64,000 nt of DNA from Clytia hemisphaerica. Its lineage: Eukaryota > Cnidaria > Hydrozoa > Leptothecata > Clytiidae. Of this stretch, positions 54,891 to 64,000 are shown one piece after another. Location of the stretch: the NCBI GenBank assembly GCA_902728285.1, contig CACVBU010001038.1, forward strand, positions 289,368 through 353,367, in the 5' to 3' direction. The translations under genes and the position numbers were made by a program. Numbering within the stretch: position 1 is the first letter of the stretch; each line of letters begins with the position of its first letter. The notes under the pieces were generated by a model. It was not told where the DNA came from, searched no databases, and worked only from the letters and a program-made list of their open reading frames with translations.

Positions 54891-54921
54891 TGACGTCATC
54901 AATTGGAAAATTATGACGTCA
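54891..54921. promoter_or_regulatory. Two CRE-type TGACGTCA palindromes
   Basis: TGACGTCA occurs at 54891-54898 and 54914-54921, 23 bp apart, about 1 kb upstream of the CDK start codon. The first is followed by TC and the second by CC. They are possible CREB/ATF sites. TGACGTCA-like words also occur in repeats elsewhere in the window, so the regulatory reading is tentative. Confidence 0.35.
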
Positions 54922-55884
54922 CCAAATTGTAACCTAAATCAGCTTTATAAAATCCGCCATTAGAGTTCGCCCTCCGCCCGCTCTCCTTATGGTATACAGC
55001 GGGAAGCTAAGTCATATCCTCTGCCTTATATTTTATGACATTCCTTGTTGTCAATGGCATCCTAATGGCAGTAAGCTTAAGCTTTAGAATAATAAGAGGG
55101 TATTTAATTAAAGCTTTTGATCCTTTCTTGAATATAAAAAGGTGATTTATTGACACAAAACAAATTAAAAACAAAGTATCTCCGTTGGAGAGATTCCAAT
55201 GTTATTATTTCCGCGAGCCGATCCTTTTCCGTGAGTAATTAGGAGACTGGGGCCGAATAGAACATTTTTATCACAGTGGTGGAGTTCTCTTGAAGCCGGC
55301 TGAAAGAAAAAAAAAGTTTACTAGAAAACATAAAACACATTTTTTTTGATTTTTTTTTAAGTTATAATGGTGTGTCTAATTTTTATTATTGTCACACGAA
55401 GATATTGTACTTAATTTTGTATGTTAGAGTCCTTATCAAGGAATTGCTCAGAGGATTTCGATTATGTTGCTGATTTTATCTGTGTTACTTTTTAAACAAA
55501 GTGTGCTATTACATGGGCAGACATCTTGTAATCAGAGAACCTTCTCCAAAAGATGTAGATCAACCATATTGGTTTGATGACTTTGATTGATTATACTAAG
55601 TTATGTTTGTGGTTGTTTTATCCTTAATTTGATGTGTTTGGTGTTTATAAGTTTTATAGTTTCTCCTCTAGTCTTGCTTCTTTTTTGCTTTCTATGAGAT
55701 ATTTTGATTGACCAGTATATGTTTTTAGGGAAAATATATTCAGCTACAAATATACATGGTATACTTTCAAACAAACAAAACTTATGAATTACAAAGACAA
55801 TTACTCTAAGCTCAGTGACAACTACCTAATAACAACCCGTCATATAAATAAAACGGCAAAATATAAACTCTCTGTCAAAATATA

Positions 55885-58800
55885 ATGAAACGTCTTAAGC
55901 GAGCTTTATCGTTGACAAAATCGGCACCAAGGATTGAAGAAAGTATTGCAGAAATTGATGAGCATTCCATAAAAGACAGCTTTTTAGACCCTTTAAATGA
56001 AAGTCCAAATGGAGGTATACAGTTCAAAACACCAACTTCTTGCAATGGGAACAACAATAAAAGCAACAGCACAAATAATGGTAAGCATTTTGGTCTATCA
56101 GATGTGTTTTGAGTCATTTTGAAGAGTGTTTAGGTTAAGAATGCTTTTCAAAGCTAGATTTTACCATAACTTCGAGTGTAATGCCAATATACCTTGATTG
56201 TCTGATTCTGTCATAGCGACAGAAAGTCTGGTCTTTTAAATGTTTATTTATAAATAAAATCTTCTGATTTTAGCTGTTTAAGAAATCACTCTAAATTTAA
56301 GATCAGAGGAGGGGGCATATGTTCTATGATTCTATAATAAGTCTAACAAACACTGAAGATCTCCTGCAAAGCACTGTAGTATCATTGCTGAACACAGCAT
56401 TCAAACATTGTAACTTTGCTAAAATTTCAGCTTGATGCAAAGAAATTATTCACACCAATGTCAATAATTCCATATCCAACAACTTGCAGCTTTTTAGTCT
56501 TTTAAGAAATCGGACTACAATTTTTGTTTGACGTTATGGCGGCTGGGATTGCAAGGGGTAGGTTGCAAAATGAGGAAGGGTTAGAAAATGAAAGTGACTG
56601 GGAAGGTTGGGATCAGGGCTAATTTTAAAACAGTCAGAGAGGAAAAAATATTTTTTTCAATCAGTCATTCCACCCTACTTATTAATCCTATCTATAAGAA
56701 GGGTGTCAAAATTAGATGAGGAATGTTGGCGTTAGACCAACTTCAGTATATAATACCCAGTGTATATATAATCACATTTGTTAAATTGATAAAATTATAC
56801 TTACAGAAAATTGGCTGGAGGACATTTTTTTCTCATTAGTAATTTTTTCTTACATGTGAAGATTATTTTTGCCGTTTCAATTTGTCTTTTGCCATTTTAA
56901 ATCTCATGGTGACGAAGACATCCTATTTTATGCATTTATGTATGGTAATCCATTGGGAATGCACGCCCCATGGAATTGTAAGGATGAGCCAGACTACCTG
57001 GTATTTTAAAGTAAAAAATAGGTCTAATGTCAACCCATGCAACCTATACAAAAAAAGTAGACTACAGTTTGATACAAACAATTTGGTCAATCAATACAAA
57101 CACACTATAAGGGGGGGGAGCAAGGTGACAAGAAAATGGTTTTGATTTAACAAATTGCTGACTAACTTTTCTATGGTCTACTTTAAAGATAGCATTTTAC
57201 TTCAGACAGGGACAAGGAAGCTTCATCTAGTGTTTTATATGAGATATATCTGTGGTCACAAAACCCCCCTCTAAAATACACATTGTTCTTAGTAATATAA
57301 TAAGCTTTGTCGGTTTGGTACATGTCTAAGAAACAACTAATTTCTAAAAAATGAATTTGTTCATCAGTCATTGTGGATTAATTTTTTTCGAATTTTGATC
57401 ATCTCCATGAAATTAAAATAAGGATTACTGCCAAAACCCCTAGGTAATGTTTTGTCAATACTAACCATTGTGAATGGGAATCAAACCTTGGTGGCTTAGG
57501 TTTTGAATTTTTTCATCTATCTTTAAGGTAACATATAAGTATATGCAAAAAATAATTTTGTTCAATTCTCTCTGATTTGTACCTAACAAGAAATTAAATT
57601 TGACTGTCCCTTGAGACATTTTTAGATTGGTCTTACAGTAGGGGGCTTGTATTTCTTTTCCCAGATTTCTTTTTTTCAAAAAATCCAAGAGTTATTTCGT
57701 GTCAGGTAATATTTTCTGGTGAAAAGGGCTTAGAAATGCTTTACCCTGGAAAATTTGAAGGTATTATCTTAATAACAGGTGCTATTTGATATTGTATTAT
57801 TTTACTCCGACATCACATCAGGGAAAATGATTTGATACTTATTAGATGCACCTGGGATACAAAGCTCTATATTATGGCCTACACATATTTTCTAAAAATA
57901 CTTTTCTTGTAGAGTTAAAAAGCCTGATTTTGTCGGAATGGGAAGGATCTTATGACACAATATTTAATTTAACTAAAAGAAAATAGACAAAATGAAAGCA
58001 CTGTCTTAAAGAAATCTGTCCTCTCAGGACTGAGCATCCATTTTGATAACCATGCTATGAAATTACTATGATCACAGCTAGAATTGATTATTTCATAGAA
58101 TAGTTTCAATTATTTCTTATTCAGTAGATGCAGCTCCTTTATTTTTCCTTCGCTTTTAAAAGGCTTTATGCTACATTTCTGTTAAGGAATTAAAGAACAG
58201 TTTTATTCATTCATTAGGAAGAACATCTATTTAATTGAATGATTTCTATAGGCAATTATTTTGTAGTTATAATGCCTCATTTTTAACCAGTTTTAAAACA
58301 TAGTAGACGAATGTCCCTATTACTGTAAATATGATAGAATTTTAGTTTTTTTGATGTTTAGATCAAGATATCGGAAAATCATCTTTCTGCTAATAAATGC
58401 TTGTCCTTTTTCATCGTTTTGTTAATAACTTGATTTGATCATGACAAAAATTATAAAGTTTACTTTGAAATACAGCTATATATTATTTTCTGAACTATTT
58501 AGTAAGATGACATTATGTAGTGTCACATAATTCTCTGATCTTTATGTTTCAAAAAAATGAAAATGAGAGACTTTTTACATTCTATTTGTTTTTATAAACA
58601 AAAGCAGTAAAGGAAACAGGAAAGTGCATCAATACATTATACTTTTGACTTTATATAAACAAAACAAAAATATTTGTCTCTGTTCCCATCATTTAAATCA
58701 TTTTTGAATGCCATCTATATGCATCTATATGTACAACAATAGTCTAAATACGACATTGAATGAACAGCTTTTTATTTGGGTAATTACTACAAAATAGATT

Positions 58801-61800
58801 AAAGTTAAATGAAAATTGGATTTCTCCTTAACTACTTACTTAATGACATGTACATATAATTATTATCATGATGAAAAACTTTTATTATGCGACAAGCAGG
58901 ATGATTTAATTCCATATTTTATGAATTAAAAACAATCAATTTGATTTTATCTAAAATATTTCTTCATTTAATTAGTATCGCCCTAATTCTTTCTGTATTA
59001 GACTAGTGGAAGTGGAAAAAAATTCTGAAATTTAATGTTAAAAAAAAGTACTTTGACCTTAATAAATTCCTAACTGTAACAGTTTTATGAAAAATTACGA
59101 AATTATGGTTTTATATAGAAAGGAATTATCCTGTGAATGAAATTATAATGAGATGAATAGATATTACTCCAAAATCATTGAATATTTTTTACTATATTGC
59201 CTAATAATAAAACTTTCTCTCATAAGAACAATTGAGTTTGAATTGAAATCTCTTTTTTCAAAATCAGTAATAAATCTTTCATATTTAACAGTTTCACAAT
59301 CAAAAGATATCTGTAGGATTAAAGATTTCCTTCAATATATTGTATTTTTATGCACAGTTATCTTATTTTCATAAACTTCATCAATATTTATTAGAAGCAG
59401 ACTTTTTGTATAAATAAGGATTTAACTCATTTTTTTCTCTGAAAATACTCATTCCTTTAAATTCTAACGAAGTTGCTTAGCAACATTGAAATTATTTTTT
59501 TTGAAAGACTAAAAGTGTCCTATTTTCATCATTCTATTTTGTTGTTAATTATTTAAAATTCACTCTGCAGGGAGGGGTCATTGGTTTACTAAATATGTAT
59601 CTATATTTATTCAGTTTCATATTTTCTGCTCAAATAAAGATGAAGTCTCCCTCTCATTCCCATTACAATGTAAACATGTTTTATACATAAAGAATAAAAA
59701 AACTTTTTTTCAAAGTATTACCGAAGAATTTATACTAAAATTTAATCATTTCAGGCCTGTCAAATTGATTACACATTATTTTATAAGCAACCTAGCTGCT
59801 AAGGCTCGAGTCCTGAAATTAGCCAACTTTTTTTCACTATCTTCAGGCCATTTCTCATGCCCTTTTAGCGTCCGGTCATCGGACGCTGCCCCTCCTAAAA
59901 TCTCTAAAATTTTGCTAAAAACAGCCTTTTTAGCAGAAAAACACAAGAAAAAGTGCCCTTTTTGGCCACCAACGGACACTGCCCTGCCTTTCTAAAATAT
60001 GGCCTGATCTTGTAAAGTAAAAGCTTTTTAGATAATCTAGCCATGGCAAACGATAGCCCTTGACCCAATAAGCATAAAATATGGTATAATATCAGGGATG
60101 GTCAAAGTAAATTTTCCAGAAAATGAGCTAGAATGCTAAGCAACCCCAGCCCTGACACAAAAATTGGAGTTGCTTATAACAAAATGTGTAAAACTTAACA
60201 TCTTTGTATAGAATATCTGTATTTTGAGAATCCTATAAGAACACTTACAGAACTGAGACAAAATGTGGTTAGAATACAAGAAACTCGAGAAGTCAAGTCT
60301 TAAACTTTCCAGAAAATGAGCTAGAATGCTAAGCAACCCCAGCCCTGACACAAAAATTGGAGTTGCTTATAACAAAATGTGTAAAACTTAACATCTTTGT
60401 ATAGAATATCTGTATTTTGAGAATCCTATAAGAACACTTACAGAACTGAGACAAAATGTGGTTAGAATACAAGAAACTCGAGAAGTCAAGTCTTAAACTT
60501 GACACTGTAAAGTGAAACATGTATTCTACACTTTAATGTCAAAATGTTGTTGGTTAAAGGATTATATCTTATTGTTTACATTTCCCAATTTATTTTGACT
60601 GAGGAAGTTGATATTACGTGATCCCATAAAATCTATCAAAGTTGTAACACAAAATCAAATTCCTGTGTCTTGTTTTTCTTTTTGTTTGTGCCTACACTTT
60701 TAGTAAATCCAGTGTTTACTATAAAGGCTTATAAAATTATGTTATGGTGCCTTCATTACACAATTATCTGAACCTTCACTTAGTCCATCCCCCACCCAAA
60801 CTAAAATATATCTTTATGTCAGCTTGATTTACATTCAATCAATTTTGAGTCTCTGTAAGGGCATCTTCTAAAATATGTAGAAAATGTTTTCAGTGAATTT
60901 TTTATTTTTTGTTGTTTGTGCCTCATGAAAAAGTTGAGACTTTCAATATCCCACAAAAACAACTTAATTGTGAAATCATAAAAAATGAGATATCTTATTC
61001 TTTTCTTATATTGTTTTAAAAGTACTTTTTATTTTCATTTTGGAATCTTATCTTTCTTACTATTTCATAAGCCCTTAAATAAGATTAATATTTTTCACTT
61101 CTCACATTTTCCATAATAAATATTCTTTCTTTTATTTTGATATTTTCCAAATATAAATCATATCTTCATATCATTTCCCTTATTTAGCACTTTCACGAAC
61201 ACCACTTTTTATAAGCAAGGTAAAGGTAAACAAGAGTAGAATATTAAACACCTGTCTGTCATTCAATGAAATGCAAAGAATAAAAACAATTTAGTAACAA
61301 TGCTGAGCCTGAATTTTAGGCAAATGTGAGGATAAAATGAAAATGCTTGATTTTGCACCCAAATATGAAAACAGAAACAATCTGAGACTCAAAATACCAA
61401 AAATAAGAACTAGCAAGCGTCAACAAAGGTTTATCATTAGTATTGCAAATAATGAGTAAAATATTATACTCTAGATTGTCTTTCCAACAAATGATTGATA
61501 TCATGTCATCCATATACTTATGTGCTCCTTTTAGAATATAGTAGAAGATGTGTTTTGATTGTATATACTGGGAACCTTAGAGATTATGGGGAGATTATGG
61601 GACCTGGACTGTTTAAACACCACTTTATGTATCAACAATTTTGATAAATTTGTAAATTAGGAGATTTGAATGACCCAATGAGCATGATGACCCAGTGAAT
61701 CTTCATATAAATGAAAGAAGACCTGAAGTAACTTGAGAATTATTAATTTTATCTTTTTTGTATGTAGTGTATGGTTGTGAAAATGGCTGAATTACTGGTT

Positions 61801-63315
61801 TTAGGCTTTTGAGAAGATTTTGTCTGTGTTTCTTGACCCGAAAGACATCTTTCTTATACTTTTTAGATATCATAGAAAGAGGAAGCAAGTTTTGGTCTTT
61901 TTTGATTTGGGATTTGGGCCTACTTCTTTTTACACATTTCCTTCTTCTTCCTTCACTTGTTTTATTAAAAAGAACAATTATTATATAATTATTTTTTTAC
62001 TGTCTTTTTTTCAATTTTTAATAATTTCCACTTTAGGCCTTTTTTTTCTTTCTTTACAAAGAAGGAAGCTTTTGCCCTTCTTGCAAAATGCGAAAGTTTT
62101 CTGTTCTTCATTCTAGGAAAAGTATGTTTTTAATATATTCTTATCTAATTTAAGTGTTTAGATCAGTGTTTCATTTTTGCTCTGGCGAAAAGTAGTTGTT
62201 TTTGACAGGTTTTGGTCCTCTCTAAATTGATTTTCAAGAGATCATCGAATCAGAGAATATTTTATTAGCTTATCTTAATTCTGAATCATAGGCCGAGTCA
62301 CAACAAAAAAGATTCGAATTAAAGAGTTGACTGTACGTAGATTATTTTTCCAAGTACGACAAAATGCCATTTTCAATAAGACATTGCTAGCAAACGGTAC
62401 AGAGACGCTATAAGTTCAACAAAGAATCGAAAATTGGAGAACAAAGCTGAGTCTGTGATTGTTAAATTTCAAGAAAGCTAGTCAAAGTAGTAAAAATTGG
62501 CTAAATGGCCCAATATACCACATATTTGTGTATTTTGTTATAATCGTGTAGTTCAATTATACTTCGTTCCCAAAATGTTTATGATCTATGGGCTCTACCT
62601 ATCTAACTCTTCCTTGTCCCCGTTATTCATTTTTGATATGTTTTATTTGAACTTGCGACAATCGTTTATAAATGATATTACAAGCTTAGCCTGATTACTT
62701 ATAGTTTTGTTAAGTTTTGACATAGACCCCAGTTTTTTGTAAGCTTGGTGTTAATACTCTTTGTCTGTTTCTTTTTATTTTGATATCTTTTTTTTGGTAA
62801 CTGACTCATTGCTTCCCTCCCTGTTTCTGTTCAACTGCCCTGCTCCTTGTTAGAGTCGCAAAATTTACATACCTAGCCAAAAAACTAATACGCATTAACA
62901 TGAGAACATTTTTAATCGGAGGTTATATCTTATATTTCGTCGAAATTAACTTTTTGATAAGAACATAAGGATTCGATGAATAAAATATTAAGAGCAGCTA
63001 AGACTTAAGGCTTTATGGCGGACTCTAAAACACCCAATCTTTAAGAAAATTGCACAAAATACTCACAAAATGGTGAAGTTAAGAACATTTTGAGAGTAAA
63101 CGAAAATAGGATAGCTTACTTTAATTATTATTGCATTGTAACAACCATTTACCATTCTCCTTTTATTTTACATTTCAGTAAATGACAAATCGGCTACTCG
63201 GACACACAGCGTCGCGTCCAACGACTCAGGACATGGGTCCGGGAACGAGTTAGATAATCACAAAACGTCACCGGTGAAATATCGGCAACGGAAACCTTTC
63301 GACAAACAGACTTTC
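55885..63315 (+). CDS. PCTAIRE-type cyclin-dependent kinase (CDK16/17/18 group), 5' part
   Basis: Two coding exons, 55885-56080 and 63179-63315, join in phase 1 (AATG + TA) and the second ends in phase 0 at GTAAGT. The gene continues beyond the window. The first exon begins MKRLKRALSLTKSAPRIEES and continues with acidic and Asn-rich text. The second has SNDSGHGSGNELDN then SPVKYRQRKPFDKQTF. This layout (basic start with a KRxLSLT phosphosite-like motif, an acidic Ser-rich stretch, then SPV and basic text) is the N-terminal regulatory extension of PCTAIRE kinases, which precedes the kinase domain and binds cyclin Y and 14-3-3 in known members. No kinase-domain residue is visible, so the assignment rests on the N-terminus. 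Extra exons in the 7.1 kb intron cannot be excluded. Confidence 0.65.
59781..59830. repeat. Dispersed repeat fragment (TTTATAAGCAACCTAGCTGC)
   Basis: Partner of the fragment at 17636-17690. The region after it carries GCGTCCGGTCATCGGACGCT, an inverted-repeat core of 20 bases at about 59870-59890. Confidence 0.45.
60116..60501. repeat. Exact-looking tandem duplication, 193-bp unit
   Basis: CCAGAAAATGAGCTAGAATG at 60116 recurs at 60309, and the full 193-bp units appear identical or nearly so by eye. Two identical minus-strand open frames offset by 193 confirm the copy. It is either a very recent duplication or an assembly artefact. Confidence 0.92.
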
Positions 63316-63372
63316 GTAAGTTTCTTGCTATTTTTTCCTTCTTTTGTTTCAGTTATATAATTTATTAAGGGG

Positions 63373-63470
63373 GCCGGTCTGCGAATCAGACTAGTCGACT
63401 GGTACCGCTCGCCTCCTGAGCGGAAGGTTGTGAATTAGAACTCCATACAAAAATCGGCCGCGTAGCGAGG
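63373..63470 (+). repeat. tRNA-like SINE head, plus strand
   Basis: GGTCTGCGAATCAGACTAGT then CGACTGGTACCGCTCGCCTC shows an A-box-like TAGTCGACTGG, and GGTTGTGAATTAGAACTCC 40 bp on is a worn B-box. It is followed by CGTAGCGAGGTCATCTCGTA. No folding to a full cloverleaf is apparent. Confidence 0.4.
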
Positions 63471-63533
63471 TCATCTCGTATAGCTTATCTATTCAGGTGA
63501 CGGTCCAGGTAACGAGTAAACCAACCCTTGAGA

Positions 63534-63775
63534 CTGGTCTCCACTTTCGCGCGACATGAGCGAAAACTTTTAAACGTTTTTGTAAGGTCATTGGTCGGTT
63601 GAAAAAAAAGTAATTCCATTGGTCAAAATTGACGTAATGGTTAAAAAAATTGAACTTCCTTCAACTTTTTTTAGTTCGCGCGAAACTTTTTTATGACGTA
63701 ATCTTTACTTCAGGTAAAAATGGTTGATAAAAAACAGTCGCCTATTTTGCGCGAAAGTGGAGACCGGCCTTTAGG
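63534..63775. mobile_element. MITE, GTCTCCACTTTCGCGCG ends
   Basis: GGTCTCCACTTTCGCGCG (left) is mirrored by TGCGCGAAAGTGGAGACCGG (right). The interior contains CATTGGTCGGTTGAAAAA and AATTGACGTAATGG. A fragment of the same family is in CERK intron 7 (48190-48335). Confidence 0.75.
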
Positions 63776-63894
63776 ATGGTTGTAAGTTCGAACCCTAAAC
63801 ATAAATCGTTAAATATATAAAAATAGATAAAACAAGTGATACTTTTATGGACCTACCTGGTTATGCATTTAACACATATATACCGTAAATCACC

Positions 63895-64000
63895 GATTAA
63901 GCGCCCGGGCGCTTATTTAATTTTTCAGGCTCTGAGGGGGGCGCTTATTCAAGCGGGGCACTTAATCAAGCGGGGCGCTTATTTTTTTATTTCAGGAATT
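63895..64000. repeat. GCGCTTATT repeat, runs off the window
   Basis: GATTAAGCGCCCGGGCGCTT is followed by at least three GGGGCGCTTATT or GGGGCACTTAATC units. It looks like one end of a MITE whose other end lies past 64000. Confidence 0.5.

Larger units (their letters stand above)
56081..63178 (+). other. Large first intron of the CDK-like gene
   Basis: 7.1 kb, AT-rich and less repeat-loaded than the rest of the window. Apart from a repeat fragment at about 59781 and the tandem duplication at 60116, I see no exon or element. Many short open frames here have no protein-like composition. Confidence 0.5.

Noticed and set aside
60136-60520. Two identical minus-strand short frames
   Set aside because: Produced by the 193-bp tandem duplication; the composition is not protein-like.

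Overview
This window is nuclear DNA from an animal. Genes are split by GT-AG introns whose phases join exactly, the base composition is AT-rich, and most of the DNA is mobile-element debris: a CR1/Jockey-like LINE, an RTE-like LINE remnant, a broken Ty3/Gypsy element, tRNA-derived SINEs and many short inverted-repeat elements. Gene content (ceramide kinase, a PCTAIRE-type CDK, a CUE-HECT protein, a DDE-integrase gene) and the repeat style fit an AT-rich marine invertebrate. A cnidarian is my best guess, but nothing here proves the taxon. There is no sign of bacterial or organellar DNA.

Layout. 0-10 kb: a minus-strand, three-exon gene for a DDE integrase/transposase-like protein (535 codons, frame intact across both junctions). 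A LINE sits in its second intron and a 1.9 kb terminal-inverted-repeat element, itself carrying a nested MITE, sits in its first. 10-15.7 kb: inverted-repeat elements and a three-unit tandem array. 15.7-19.7 kb: a minus-strand HECT-type E3 ligase gene with a CUE-like domain, a 33-bp coding minisatellite and the catalytic cysteine motif, damaged by frameshifts and a large N-lobe deletion. 20-35 kb: almost pure repeats (RTE fragment, SINE, minisatellites, hairpins and several clear nested insertions). 35.2-38.7 kb: a minus-strand, defective Ty3/Gypsy retrotransposon. 39.6-40.8 kb: a degraded repeat-type coding fragment.

41.7-51.8 kb is the gene-rich core: an uninterrupted 6-phosphogluconolactonase reading frame, then 0.7 kb later a complete 12-exon ceramide kinase gene (585 codons) on the same strand, whose introns hold a SINE, a 660-bp hairpin element and several MITEs. 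55.9 kb to the window end: the first two coding exons of a PCTAIRE-subfamily cyclin-dependent kinase (CDK16/17/18 type) on the plus strand; its kinase domain lies beyond the window.

The three housekeeping-type genes act in unrelated pathways (pentose phosphate, sphingolipid signalling, CDK signalling), and I see no operon-like cooperation. The most distinctive content is the layered record of cut-and-paste elements. Empty sites can be read inside the window for two nested insertions, four unrelated hairpins share one terminal motif, and several hairpins lie inside introns of working genes. No CRISPR array, rRNA gene or convincing functional tRNA gene was seen.
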